A stretch of DNA of 64,000 nt from [Clostridium] aminophilum (lineage in GTDB: Bacteria; Bacillota; Clostridia; Lachnospirales; Lachnospiraceae), in assembly GCF_900101295.1 (NCBI RefSeq), contig NZ_FOIL01000006.1, positions 18,635 to 82,634 of the forward strand, in the 5' to 3' direction. Positions 19,381 to 27,902 of the stretch are shown in pieces (the stretch's first letter is position 1; each line of letters opens with the position of its first letter). Both the position numbers and the translations under genes were made by a program. The notes beneath the pieces were generated by a model, which saw only the letters and a list, made by a program, of their open reading frames with translations, had not been told where the DNA came from and ran no database searches.

Positions 19381-20490
19381 ATGACAATTCGCAGCATCCG
19401 CCTGACCGCGCTTCCGGTTCTGATCGCCGCCATGCTGTTTTCATCCGGCACATCGGCGCTCGCAGCATCCAAGGACGACAGAGAAGTGGTCAAGGTTGTT
19501 TCCGTAAGCCTTAATTTTTCCAATCCGGAGCCGGGCGATCCCGTCGATAAGGATATGGAAGACTCCGTCTCTGTCGATGACGGCACTTATGAAATCTCGG
19601 AAGCGGAGTACACCACCAAAAAGGAAGAGTGGGAATACAATGACAAGCCGGTTCTGAAGATCAAGGTCAAGATCCCGAAGGACGATCAGGATGACTATAA
19701 ATTCAAGAGCAAAGCAAAGCTGAAGCTGGAAAAGGGCGATGTGAAGGTCGACCGAAGCGAGATCTCCAACAGTTCCACCTCCGCCACCGTGACAGTCTAT
19801 CTGAGACCGGTCAGCGGAAAGGCCGAGGCAACTTCCGATCTCCGCTGGGATGAGCGTTACACCGCAAACTGGGAGAAAGTGGACAATGTGCAGTCCTACA
19901 CGCTCCGCCTCTACCGCAATTCCACCCAGATCGCGGATATCGACACCACGGCAACGCACCTGAATCTGGCTTCCTATATGACCACACCGGGCAAGTACAG
20001 CTTCCGCATCCGCTCCAACGCCGGCGGCGCAGCCAAGGACAATAGCCGGTTCACCGAGAAGAGCGATTACAAGACGATCACGCAGGAGAACATTCCGACG
20101 GAAGAAGACATCCGCCAGGGCGACATTTCCCTGCCGGTCTGGGTTCGTGACGGCGACTACTGGTACATCGACCAGGGCGGTCAGAAACTCCACAACACCT
20201 GGTTCCAGGATACCGACGGCAACTGGTATTATCTCGGCGCCGACACCTACATGAAGACCGGACTGTTTAAGGACAGCGACGGCAATCAGTATTATCTGAA
20301 TACGAAGGATCAGCCGGATGCGAGCATTCCGCTGGGAGCAATGCGGACCGGCTGGCTGACCTACCATGACCGTACCTACTATCTGAATCCGAACGAGGGC
20401 GGCCCGAAGGGTGCCATGCTCGTCAATACCACCGTCACCATCGACGGAAAAGAATGCACTTTCAATGAAGATGGTGCGCTTCAGCAGTAA
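19381..20490 (+). CDS. secreted cell-wall-binding repeat protein
   Basis: A 369-residue exported protein. A signal peptide (residues 1-~28, ending SALA) is followed by a beta-rich N-terminal domain (~30-150). A fibronectin-like domain (~155-235, ending with SYMTTPGKYSFRIRSNA) comes next. The C-terminal part holds choline-binding/cell-wall-binding repeats (~255-368), with WYYLGADTYMKTG and the related TGWLTYHDRTYYLN units. Such repeats anchor proteins to teichoic acid or glycan. GGGAGGA precedes ATG 19381. A paralogue of the same architecture follows at 20770. The ligand is unknown, and no catalytic domain is visible. Confidence 0.85.
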   Translation: MTIRSIRLTALPVLIAAMLFSSGTSALAASKDDREVVKVVSVSLNFSNPEPGDPVDKDMEDSVSVDDGTYEISEAEYTTKKEEWEYNDKPVLKIKVKIPKDDQDDYKFKSKAKLKLEKGDVKVDRSEISNSSTSATVTVYLRPVSGKAEATSDLRWDERYTANWEKVDNVQSYTLRLYRNSTQIADIDTTATHLNLASYMTTPGKYSFRIRSNAGGAAKDNSRFTEKSDYKTITQENIPTEEDIRQGDISLPVWVRDGDYWYIDQGGQKLHNTWFQDTDGNWYYLGADTYMKTGLFKDSDGNQYYLNTKDQPDASIPLGAMRTGWLTYHDRTYYLNPNEGGPKGAMLVNTTVTIDGKECTFNEDGALQQ

Positions 20491-20525
20491 CCCAACGATC
20501 CGGCGCTGTTTCACAGACAGTCTTC

Positions 20526-20560
20526 TCCCCGCAGGTCCTCCCGGTCCTGTGGGGATTTTT
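20526..20560 (+). terminator. terminator after the first cell-wall-binding gene
   Basis: CCCCGCAGG pairs with CCTGTGGGG (one G-U) around an 8- to 10-nt loop, followed by ATTTTTA. Confidence 0.75.
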
Positions 20561-20769
20561 ATGTCATCCAAACATCTTCCCGGCATCCTATGCCGTTAAA
20601 AACGCTCATTGCAGATGCGTTCATCGCAGGTGCTCCCATGGCGGTTCTCCTGTTTTTCACATTTTTTCCACACTTCACCCACGCTTCCTTCACATTTTTT
20701 CGATAGACTTCAGACATCTCATAAATCACACCCCTAAAACAAACTGTCGAAACAAACAAGGAGGCCCCT

Positions 20770-21876
20770 ATGAAAATGAATAAATTCAAGGCAACCGCAC
20801 TTACCCTGATGACTGCCGGAACCCTTGCCGTATCCGCATTTCCGTCACTCGCCTCAACATCCGGCGAGAAGGTTTCCACCGTCAAAATCAACCTGAACCT
20901 CGAGAACATCCCTGCAATGGGCGATGAGGTCGATGACGATCTGGACGGCGAAGTTACCTCAGCCGAAGATGCCTACAGCATTACCGATGTCGAGTATTAC
21001 AACAGTGATGACGAATGGGAATACGGCGATAACCCGGTCATCAAGGCAGTTGTCGAAATCAATGACGAGGATGACTACTATTTCCCGTCCGGCGTCAAAG
21101 TGAAAATCTCGAACAAGAACGTTTCCGTCAGCAGTGTTTCCATCAGCCGTTCCAGCTCCAGCAAGGCAAAGATCACCATCAAGCTGAAGCAGATTGACGG
21201 CGATCTGGATGCACCGGAAGAACCGGAATGGTCCAGTTCCGGCGTCGCGTCCTGGTCGGAGAGCGATTACGCATCCTCTTATTCCGTAAAACTCTACCGG
21301 GGAAGCAGCACTGTCACCACCATCTCCACCACATCGACCTACTATGATTTTTCCAGCTATATGACCACAGCCGGCTATTACACCTTCAAGGTCAAGGCCG
21401 TCGCCAGCGATACCAGCGACAACAGCAGCTGGAGTGATGAATCCGACGAGCTCTATGTCAGCAGCGATACCGCGTCTTATAACAAAACGCACGCCTCAAC
21501 GACCCTTTCCACCGCCAGTCCCGCATCCACCACTTCCGGCTGGCAGTCGGATTCCAACGGCTGGTACTATCTCCAGAACGGAAGCCGTCTCTGCTCCTCC
21601 TGGTTTCAGGACACGGACGGAAGATGGTACTATCTCGGCTCCGACGGATATATGCTGACCGGATGGATCCAGGACGGTGACGGTCACTACTATTACATGA
21701 ATCCGAACTCCGGCGGCCCGCAGGGTTCCATGATGACCGGCCTCGTCACCATCGGCAGCAGCACCTACTATTTCAACCCGAATACTGGCGGCCCGCAGGG
21801 TTCCATGGTGACCGGCTATGTCACCATCGACGGGACGCAGTATTACTTTGATCCGGTCAGCGGCGCTGCACGATAA
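20770..21876 (+). CDS. secreted cell-wall-binding repeat protein, paralogue
   Basis: A 368-residue paralogue of the preceding gene with the same plan. It has a signal peptide (MKMNKFKATALTLMTAGTLA..., cleavage near SLAS, ~28) and an acidic N-terminal domain containing DDEWEYGDNPVIK, which matches KEEWEYNDKPVLK in its neighbour. A fibronectin-like domain ends with SYMTTAGYYTFKVKAVA, a Ser/Thr linker follows, and the C-terminus holds cell-wall-binding repeats (~255-365), including two near-identical NPNSGGPQGSMMTG/NPNTGGPQGSMVTG units. AAGGAGG precedes the ATG. It is monocistronic, with a hairpin downstream. Confidence 0.85.
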   Translation: MKMNKFKATALTLMTAGTLAVSAFPSLASTSGEKVSTVKINLNLENIPAMGDEVDDDLDGEVTSAEDAYSITDVEYYNSDDEWEYGDNPVIKAVVEINDEDDYYFPSGVKVKISNKNVSVSSVSISRSSSSKAKITIKLKQIDGDLDAPEEPEWSSSGVASWSESDYASSYSVKLYRGSSTVTTISTTSTYYDFSSYMTTAGYYTFKVKAVASDTSDNSSWSDESDELYVSSDTASYNKTHASTTLSTASPASTTSGWQSDSNGWYYLQNGSRLCSSWFQDTDGRWYYLGSDGYMLTGWIQDGDGHYYYMNPNSGGPQGSMMTGLVTIGSSTYYFNPNTGGPQGSMVTGYVTIDGTQYYFDPVSGAAR

Positions 21877-21978
21877 TGCACTCTGTCCGAACCCTTCATG
21901 TTTTCTCACCCCTTGTGTTTTTTCTTCATTGTCCGGTGCCGCCGAAACAGCGAATCCGGACGCACTCCCTCATGAATC

Positions 21979-22014
21979 GAAAGCCTCCGGCCCATCATCG
22001 GCCGGGGGCTTTCG
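21979..22014 (+). terminator. strong hairpin after the second cell-wall-binding gene
   Basis: GAAAGCCTCCGGCC pairs with GGCCGGGGGCTTTC (one mismatch) around 7 nt. No T-run follows, so it is a possible factor-dependent terminator or 3' stabiliser rather than a classical one. Confidence 0.5.
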
Positions 22015-22017
22015 GCA

Positions 22018-22047
22018 TTGTCCAAACAGCGGGAAACGTAGTAAAAT
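22018..22047 (+). promoter_or_regulatory. possible promoter of the sensor operon
   Basis: TTGTCC (22018-22023) and TAAAAT (22042-22047), 18 bp apart, about 35 nt ahead of the lipoprotein gene. Confidence 0.4.
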
Positions 22048-22085
22048 ATCCTCATACTACCGAAACGAAAAAAGAGGAAGATCCC

Positions 22086-23264
22086 ATGAAGCCGATTTCA
22101 TCATTTTTCCGTATTTTCTCTGTCTGTATTCCCGGCACCTGCCTGGTTATTCTCTGTTTCCTGACCTCCTGCGCTTCCCCGGCAAAAACAGCCGAAACGA
22201 CCGCCGGAAACAATCATCTTCTCGTTGTACACCTGCCATTTCCGGATGGGACCTACACGCCGATCGTCCGTGAATTTGAACGTCGGACCGGTATCTGGGT
22301 CGAGACGGATACGGCGGAGCATGCCGACCTGATCCTCGGCGGTGACAGTTTTCTTCTGCGTTCCGAACCGGACCGGTATGAACGCATCATTCCGTTTTCC
22401 GCATCTCCGATCGTCATTGTCTACAATCCCCGCCTGATCCAGATGACGCCGCCCAACGGCTGGCTGAGTCTCTTTGACTCCATGTGGACGGGCCGGATTG
22501 CATACGAGAATCCCGCCGACTCCGCAGTTTCCATGGCAGCTCTGTGTGCCATGACGCAGTCGCTCTCCGCCGAGTCCGTCGAAGATCCGGATGCTTTGGC
22601 AGCCTACGGCCTCGGTGCAAATCCGACGGGAATCGCCGCGTCCTGGTTTCGCCAGCTGGACTGCAAAACCGTTCCGGACGCTGACTCCGTCATCACCTCC
22701 GTCACCGACGGTTCCTGCTATGCGGGAATCACCTCCGAAGCCCGGGCTCTGACCGCAAGGCGGGGCGGTCTTGACATCACCATTGTCTATCCGGTCGAGG
22801 GCACGTCCGTCCACACCTCCTGCACGGCAATCGTAAAAGGCTGCGCACACCCGGATAATGCGCGAAAATTCGAAGAATTTCTGCAGACCGACGATGTACA
22901 ACGTTATCTTCCGGACCGTGTCGGAAGCCGAAGTCCGTACGCCGCGGCAGAATACCTCACTTCCGCCTATGATCAGTCCGACAATTCCATGCTTCTGCGC
23001 AGTGAGCCGGAGGATGCCTCCTCCGTCCCGCAGGAGGCGAAACTTCGGCCGCTCTCAAAGATTCCGCTTCTGCCGAACCATGAAGAATGGTCGGCGGGAC
23101 AGTGGAAAACGCTTCTGAGCACCTGGCTTACCGTCTCCGGCGAACAAAACGGGGACCGGACCGGCCGGCCGGTTCTCTCCGACCATCCGGCCAATTACAA
23201 AAGGGCTGGGGATCCGGAATATATTTCACCCGAATTCCTATTCAACCAGGGAGGTGTGCGATGA
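22086..23264 (+). CDS. extracellular substrate-binding lipoprotein of a three-component sensor
   Basis: A 392-residue binding protein of the ferric/AfuA-HptA type. A signal peptide ends in the lipobox FLTSC (Cys ~27), and the mature part has the two-lobed fold markers FSASPIVIVYNP, GRIAYENPADS and TAIVKGCAHPDNA. ATG 22086 with AGAGGAAG upstream is preferred; the frame runs on further 5' but that part lies in the hairpin region. It overlaps the histidine-kinase start by 4 bp (ATGA). It therefore probably works as the extracellular sensor of that kinase rather than as a transporter component, as HptA does for HptS (established in Staphylococcus; inferred here). Confidence 0.82.
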   Translation: MKPISSFFRIFSVCIPGTCLVILCFLTSCASPAKTAETTAGNNHLLVVHLPFPDGTYTPIVREFERRTGIWVETDTAEHADLILGGDSFLLRSEPDRYERIIPFSASPIVIVYNPRLIQMTPPNGWLSLFDSMWTGRIAYENPADSAVSMAALCAMTQSLSAESVEDPDALAAYGLGANPTGIAASWFRQLDCKTVPDADSVITSVTDGSCYAGITSEARALTARRGGLDITIVYPVEGTSVHTSCTAIVKGCAHPDNARKFEEFLQTDDVQRYLPDRVGSRSPYAAAEYLTSAYDQSDNSMLLRSEPEDASSVPQEAKLRPLSKIPLLPNHEEWSAGQWKTLLSTWLTVSGEQNGDRTGRPVLSDHPANYKRAGDPEYISPEFLFNQGGVR

Positions 23265-25159
23265 ACCTGAACAAATGGATCCGCAGTTCCTTCCGCCACC
23301 GGCTTTTCGCCGCGACGATGGTTTCCGTCCTCCTTCCGGTCCTTCTCTGCAGTGTTCTGGTGTTTACCGTTTCGCTCCGGCAGAGCCGTCTATTCCTTCG
23401 GGAACACGCGGAATCCGACCTTTCCGACGTCGCCGATGCCGTAACCGGTTTTTCCCGCGATCTCTCCGAAGCCGAGGACTTTCTGCAGAAAAGCACGCTC
23501 GTCCGGAGTACCCTCCGATACGGAGCCTGGAATTCCAATGCGCTCTATTCCGTGCTTCTGAAAAAAACGCATTCTCTCCGCAGATATGCGGATCTTTCCA
23601 TTCTGGACAAAAACGGCACCGTGCGCTTCACCACCGCATCCGCCTCCCCCGCCGCTCCGGAAACGCTGCCTCTCGACTGGGGCATTCTCCGGCTCGCCCG
23701 GGAACACCACCGGATGACCGTGAACGAAGCATCCGCTTCTGCAGAAGACACGGGGGCCGCCGCGGCACGGCTCTCTGACCAGCCAAATGGTTCCGCCGCG
23801 GCAGGGAATTCCCCGCCGTCACTTCATTCCGCCGAAAACTACGTCACCGGAGCCGGCGAGGACGGCGGTCTGGAACAGGCGGTTCTCCTGACCTCCTACG
23901 ACGGTGAGGAACTCGGCTACATTTTGATCCGAAGCTCGATTGATCAGATGGCGGCGCTTCTGACCGGTACCTACTCTGCCGGCAACGATGTCTTTCTTCT
24001 GGACTCTTCCTGGCGGCTGATCTACAGTTCCCAGCGGCCGGCAGACGATGTTCTGATTAACCGCCTCCGATCCGCATATCTCCGGAGCGAGGCAGATGAA
24101 AGCCGCCCGTATGATCTGGATCCGGCCGGAAGTTACACCAATTCCTATAATTACACGGTCGCGGGCATCGCCCCGTCCGGATTCACGGCAGTCCTTCAGC
24201 AGCCGAAACTCTTCACCACCGCAGTGACACGGACGCTCATCCTCATCAGCGTTTCGATCGCGCTCACCGGTCTGCTCCTTGGTCTGTTCACGACCTGGAA
24301 GCTCAGTCGGCATATCTCGGAACCGATCCTTGATCTGGACCGGGCGATGAAACAGGCGATGAACGGGGATTACTCGGTCCGGATCGCCAGCAACCGCACC
24401 GATGAGATGGGACACCTCACCCGTTCCTTCAACCATATGCTGGAAGAGCACGCGCTCAACCTCCGGCGCTCTGTCAAGCGCCAGAAAGAACTGAACGAGA
24501 CACAGATCCGTATGCTTCAGGCGCAGCTGAATCCGCATTTTCTGTACAACACTCTGGATACGGTGAAATGGCTCGGCGTTTCCCACGGCGTCCCGGATAT
24601 CGCGGCACTGTCCACGTCTCTCGCTGCCCTGCTCCGCGCCAGCATCTCGGACTCGCGTCTGATCACCCTCGATGAAGAGCTCGATCTCGTGGAACGCTAC
24701 CTCTCCATCCAGTCCATCCGGTTTGAGGACCGCTTCACCTGTGAGATCGACGTGGACGAGCGCTTCCGGAGCTGCCTGATTCCCAAGCTTGTCCTTCAGC
24801 CCGTTGTGGAAAATGCGGTCGTTCACGGTGTCGCCGACATGGACGAAGGATACATCAAGATCACCGCGGAAGAGAAATTTGAGGACGCCAGCCGTCACGT
24901 CCTCGTCCTCACGGTATCCGACAACGGAACCGGCATGCCGCCGGAAACCCTGAACGTCATCAACAGCGGCGGTTCCCTGAAGCCGCGTGGTCACCTCGGC
25001 TGCTACAATGTCGGAAAGATCATCCGCCTCTACTACGGGGAATCCTACGGGCTCTATGCCGCTTCCTCCCCCGGCCGCGGAACGGTCATCACCCTGCGGC
25101 TTCCGCTGGAGATATCGGATCCGGCGGGTGATACAGGACCTCACATATATCCGGAATAA
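23261..25159 (+). CDS. YesM/HptS-type sensor histidine kinase
   Basis: A 632-residue membrane kinase. A TM helix (~20-42) is followed by a large extracytoplasmic sensor region (~43-320) with an unusual Ser/Ala-rich insert near 155-200. A second TM (~325-345) and HAMP (~346-400) follow, then the His_kinase motif AQLNPHFLYNTLDTVKWL with H426 as phosphorylation site. The HATPase domain has QPVVENAVVHG (N-box, ~515) and DNGTGMPPE (G-box, ~553). ATG 23261 follows GGGAGG and overlaps the binding-protein stop. It phosphorylates the response regulator encoded 125 bp downstream. Confidence 0.92.
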   Translation: MNLNKWIRSSFRHRLFAATMVSVLLPVLLCSVLVFTVSLRQSRLFLREHAESDLSDVADAVTGFSRDLSEAEDFLQKSTLVRSTLRYGAWNSNALYSVLLKKTHSLRRYADLSILDKNGTVRFTTASASPAAPETLPLDWGILRLAREHHRMTVNEASASAEDTGAAAARLSDQPNGSAAAGNSPPSLHSAENYVTGAGEDGGLEQAVLLTSYDGEELGYILIRSSIDQMAALLTGTYSAGNDVFLLDSSWRLIYSSQRPADDVLINRLRSAYLRSEADESRPYDLDPAGSYTNSYNYTVAGIAPSGFTAVLQQPKLFTTAVTRTLILISVSIALTGLLLGLFTTWKLSRHISEPILDLDRAMKQAMNGDYSVRIASNRTDEMGHLTRSFNHMLEEHALNLRRSVKRQKELNETQIRMLQAQLNPHFLYNTLDTVKWLGVSHGVPDIAALSTSLAALLRASISDSRLITLDEELDLVERYLSIQSIRFEDRFTCEIDVDERFRSCLIPKLVLQPVVENAVVHGVADMDEGYIKITAEEKFEDASRHVLVLTVSDNGTGMPPETLNVINSGGSLKPRGHLGCYNVGKIIRLYYGESYGLYAASSPGRGTVITLRLPLEISDPAGDTGPHIYPE

Positions 25160-25197
25160 ACACCGTCGATTCTATCGTTTGCTGTGATCACAGGAGA

Positions 25198-25225
25198 AAG
25201 TTTGAAAGTAAACTTTCAAACTTTG
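25198..25225. repeat. dispersed palindrome, copy 2
   Basis: AAAGTTTGAAAGT-AA-ACTTTCAAACTTT, a perfect 13-bp-arm palindrome. It is the same core as at 8501-8522, with the two central bases changed from TT to AA, so both copies keep full symmetry. Here it lies between kinase and regulator genes. Confidence 0.7.
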
Positions 25226-25231
25226 ATTGAC

Positions 25232-25267
25232 GGCTCAAATAGACAAGCAAGCTTGTCTGCTTGAGCC
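25232..25267 (+). other. interrupted stem-loop before the response-regulator gene
   Basis: GGCTCAA...AGACAAGC/GCTTGTCT...TTGAGCC forms two stacked perfect stems with a 2x2 internal loop. The stem ends one base before the GGAGG ribosome binding site of the next gene, so it may modulate its translation. Confidence 0.55.
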
Positions 25268-25284
25268 TGGAGGACAAAAATATC

Positions 25285-26049
25285 ATGCTGAAAATACTGA
25301 TTGTGGACGACGAGGCCGTCGTCCGTCACGGAATCGCGCTCGGCATTGACTGGGCGCAGGAAGGCTGTGCCGTGGTCGCCGAAGCGGCCAACGGCGCCGA
25401 GGGAATTGAAGCCGTGCACCGGTATCATCCCAACCTCATCATCACTGACGTCCGCATGCCCCATATGGACGGGCTGGAGATGATGAAGCAGCTCCGGGCT
25501 GAGGGATGTGAGGCCCACGCCATCATCCTGACCGCCTACAGCGACTTCGAATACGCCCGCAGCGCCATCCAGTTCGGCGCGGTGGACTATCTTCTGAAGC
25601 CCTTCGAAAATGAAGACCTGATCGCTTCCGTCCGGAAAGTTCTCGAACTCGACCGGCGGCAGGCTTCCGTCGGCACCGATCCGCTGAAAGCTCTGCCGAA
25701 AGGCGACAAGAGCCGCATCGTCATGCAGGCCATGAGCTACATCGCGGAACATTATGCCGATCAGGGCATCAACATCAGCACCATCGCCGAGGCAGTCAGC
25801 GTCAGCGAAGGTCATCTCAGCCACGCCTTCAAAAAGGAGACCAGCTACACCGTCAACAATTATCTGACCGGTTACCGCGTACATCAGGCCATCCGGCTTC
25901 TGAAAGATCCGGCCATCCGCGTCTACGAGGTGGCCGAACAGGTCGGTTACCGGGACGTTGCCTATTTCTGCAGTATCTTCAAGAAAAACACCGGTATCTC
26001 TCCGTCGGAATATCAGGATCACTGGCACGCACCGGTGAACGGATTCTGA
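25285..26049 (+). CDS. response regulator, receiver plus AraC-type HTH
   Basis: A 254-residue regulator. The receiver domain has acidic pocket D8/D9, phospho-acceptor D55 in LIITDVRMPHMDG and a Lys in LLKPF (~105). The C-terminal AraC-type double HTH (~150-250) ends in the family signature VGYRDVAYFCSIFKKNTGISPSEY. ATG 25285 with GGAGG 11 nt upstream is chosen; an in-frame TTG at 25261 lies inside the hairpin and is rejected. Partner of the kinase upstream. The likely target is the transporter operon starting at 26263, whose promoter carries a 20-bp-spaced direct repeat. Confidence 0.92.
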   Translation: MLKILIVDDEAVVRHGIALGIDWAQEGCAVVAEAANGAEGIEAVHRYHPNLIITDVRMPHMDGLEMMKQLRAEGCEAHAIILTAYSDFEYARSAIQFGAVDYLLKPFENEDLIASVRKVLELDRRQASVGTDPLKALPKGDKSRIVMQAMSYIAEHYADQGINISTIAEAVSVSEGHLSHAFKKETSYTVNNYLTGYRVHQAIRLLKDPAIRVYEVAEQVGYRDVAYFCSIFKKNTGISPSEYQDHWHAPVNGF

Positions 26050-26057
26050 TGGATCCT

Positions 26058-26082
26058 ACGGGGCCGTTTGGCTCCGTTTTTT
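26058..26082 (+). terminator. terminator of the sensor operon
   Basis: ACGGGGCC/GGCTCCGT arms (one G-U) with a short loop and TTTTTT. Confidence 0.75.
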
Positions 26083-26140
26083 ATCTATTATTTCTATATT
26101 TTCTTTATTATATTTTTGACCGTTGTGCATTTTGATGGCA

Positions 26141-26171
26141 AAATCGCAGAATCCTTCTATAAATCGCAGAT
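26141..26171 (+). promoter_or_regulatory. putative AraC-type regulator binding site (direct repeat)
   Basis: AAATCGCAGAAT at 26141-26152 and AAATCGCAGATT at 26161-26172 are spaced exactly 20 bp, two helical turns. The second ends 8 bp before the proposed -35 box. This is the arrangement expected for an AraC-family activator such as the regulator encoded just upstream (inference). Confidence 0.6.
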
Positions 26172-26179
26172 TTCTCCCA

Positions 26180-26208
26180 TTCAATTTTCCTTTCCGTTTG
26201 GATAAAAT
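26180..26208 (+). promoter_or_regulatory. promoter of the ABC transporter operon
   Basis: Weak -35 TTCAAT (26180-26185) and -10 TAAAAT (26203-26208), 17 bp apart. The poor -35 fits an activator-dependent promoter. Confidence 0.5.
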
Positions 26209-26262
26209 GTGATTATACGAGGGATCAATGGTGGTCCCCGAAAACAAAGGGAGGAAATGTAT

Positions 26263-27561
26263 ATGAATTTCAAGAAATTTACAGCATTATCACTCACCGC
26301 CGCTATGGCAGCATCCATGGCAGCATGCGGAGGATCTTCTTCCACCGCCACCACAACGGCAGCTGCACAGCAGCCGTCTGAGTCTGCAGCAGAGACCACG
26401 GCAGCCGCTTCCGCAGAAAAGAAGGATTATTCCGATTACACCATCCGCATCTATTCCAACTCCAACTCCACCGAGCGCACCACCTGGCTTATCAAGGAAG
26501 CGGAGGACGCCGGCTTCAAGATCAGCATCGACGATAACTCCGTCATCTCCGGCGATACCGCAGCGGTTCAGGCAGCAAACGAGAAGAAAGACGGAGATAT
26601 CATCTTCGGTCTGAACGAGACCAGATGGTCTCAGATCATTGGCGGCGAATATGAGAACTTAAAGCTCGTGGACTGGGCTCCGTCCTGGAAAGACAAAGTC
26701 GGCTCCTACAAGTTCGACAACGCGGCATACGGCCTGGTTGTTCAGGGCTCTCTCCTTCTGTACCGAACCGATGACCTCGGAACCAACGGCAAAGAGCTCA
26801 AGTTCGATCACTGGGCAGACATGCTGGATTCCGGCTACAGCTGGTACCGTCAGAACAAGGTCGGCGGAACCACCAACACCAATATCAACAACTCTCTCCT
26901 CTTCGCTTATGTAGATCCGAGTTCTCCGGCCGGCGGCATTTCCGTTGACGGATGGAAGATGCTCTGGAAATACTGCGCAGACGGAAAGTTCTCCTCTGAC
27001 GACACCTACAAATACGGCTTCGATCCGCTGAACAAGGGCGATGTGGCAGTATCTTCCTTCTACACCTCCTCCCTCTACGGAAAGATCGATGCGGCAGCCG
27101 AGAACTCCGACAAGCCGTTAAAGGGCACCACAAAACCGGAGAACTGGGCACTGGCAGATGTCAAGGACGGCGTATTCTACATCGCAGAGTACATCGGCGT
27201 TCTGGATAAGAAAGATCGTACCCCGGAGCAGACCGAGGCAGTCAAGGCATTTGCCGACTGGTTCGGAAGCGCCGATGTGCAGGCTGCATGGGGTGAAGAA
27301 TTCGACTCCTTCCCGTGCAACGAGGACGCCGCTAACACTCTGTATCCGGACGGCATTCCGGCACTGTACACACAGCCGAATATGGCTCAGCAGACCGTTG
27401 ACGGCATGACCTACGCAGAGTATGCTGCCAAGCACAACGCAGAGTGGACCAACATCGAGACAAACCTCGGCTACTTCTGGGCAGATGCAGCCGGCGCAGC
27501 AAAAGAGCCGGATTGGGACAAGCTTGACTGGGCTACTCTGACACAGAAGAAGGGCAATTGA
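26263..27561 (+). CDS. ABC transporter substrate-binding lipoprotein (ferric/hexose-phosphate type)
   Basis: A 432-residue lipoprotein with lipobox SMAAC (C22), a Ser/Thr/Ala linker to about residue 55 and a periplasmic-binding-protein fold. ATG 26263 is used because GGGAGG is 8 nt upstream; ATG 26257 is too close to it. It is the binding component for the ATPase and permease that follow. The family includes iron(III) binders and the AfuA-type sugar-phosphate binders. The Asn/Ser-rich N-lobe (IYSNSNSTERTTWL) shows no obvious iron-binding Tyr pair, so the ligand is open. Confidence 0.85.
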   Translation: MNFKKFTALSLTAAMAASMAACGGSSSTATTTAAAQQPSESAAETTAAASAEKKDYSDYTIRIYSNSNSTERTTWLIKEAEDAGFKISIDDNSVISGDTAAVQAANEKKDGDIIFGLNETRWSQIIGGEYENLKLVDWAPSWKDKVGSYKFDNAAYGLVVQGSLLLYRTDDLGTNGKELKFDHWADMLDSGYSWYRQNKVGGTTNTNINNSLLFAYVDPSSPAGGISVDGWKMLWKYCADGKFSSDDTYKYGFDPLNKGDVAVSSFYTSSLYGKIDAAAENSDKPLKGTTKPENWALADVKDGVFYIAEYIGVLDKKDRTPEQTEAVKAFADWFGSADVQAAWGEEFDSFPCNEDAANTLYPDGIPALYTQPNMAQQTVDGMTYAEYAAKHNAEWTNIETNLGYFWADAAGAAKEPDWDKLDWATLTQKKGN

Positions 27562-27902
27562 TCCCTCCAATAAAAAATACAAAGTCCGCATGAGGACTTC
27601 GGCTCCTCGTCCCCTCTTTCCGGAGGGGATCCTGACGGACCGTGTGAGACGGCGGGCGCAGATGCCCGCCGTTTTGTGTTTCATGGGAAATATCTCCGAA
27701 ATTCCCTATGAAACACAAACGCCCCGCGGACTTTGTTCTCTGAAAAGCCTCCATGGAAGGCATTTTGCCGCATCCCGAAAGAGCCTTTTGAGAATGTTTT
27801 CGGCCCGGAACCATCCGGAGCCATCCGCAAACTTCCTTCCATGGAAGCTTTTCCCGAACCAGCAAACGGATATGACGAATACCAATAGTAGGAGAACAAT
27901 CT
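27562..27902 (+). other. structured intercistronic region between binding protein and ATPase genes
   Basis: No gene is seen in 341 bp. It holds several stem-loops: CCCCTC...GAGGGG near 27610; a perfect ACGGCGGGC/GCCCGCCGT stem (27649-27672) followed by a T-rich stretch; and long arms at 27673-27689 and 27702-27719 (TTTGTGTTTCAT repeated inverted). There are also palindromes around CTTCCATGGAAG. Partial termination or processing here would give an excess of binding protein over ATPase/permease, a common pattern (inference). Confidence 0.55.
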
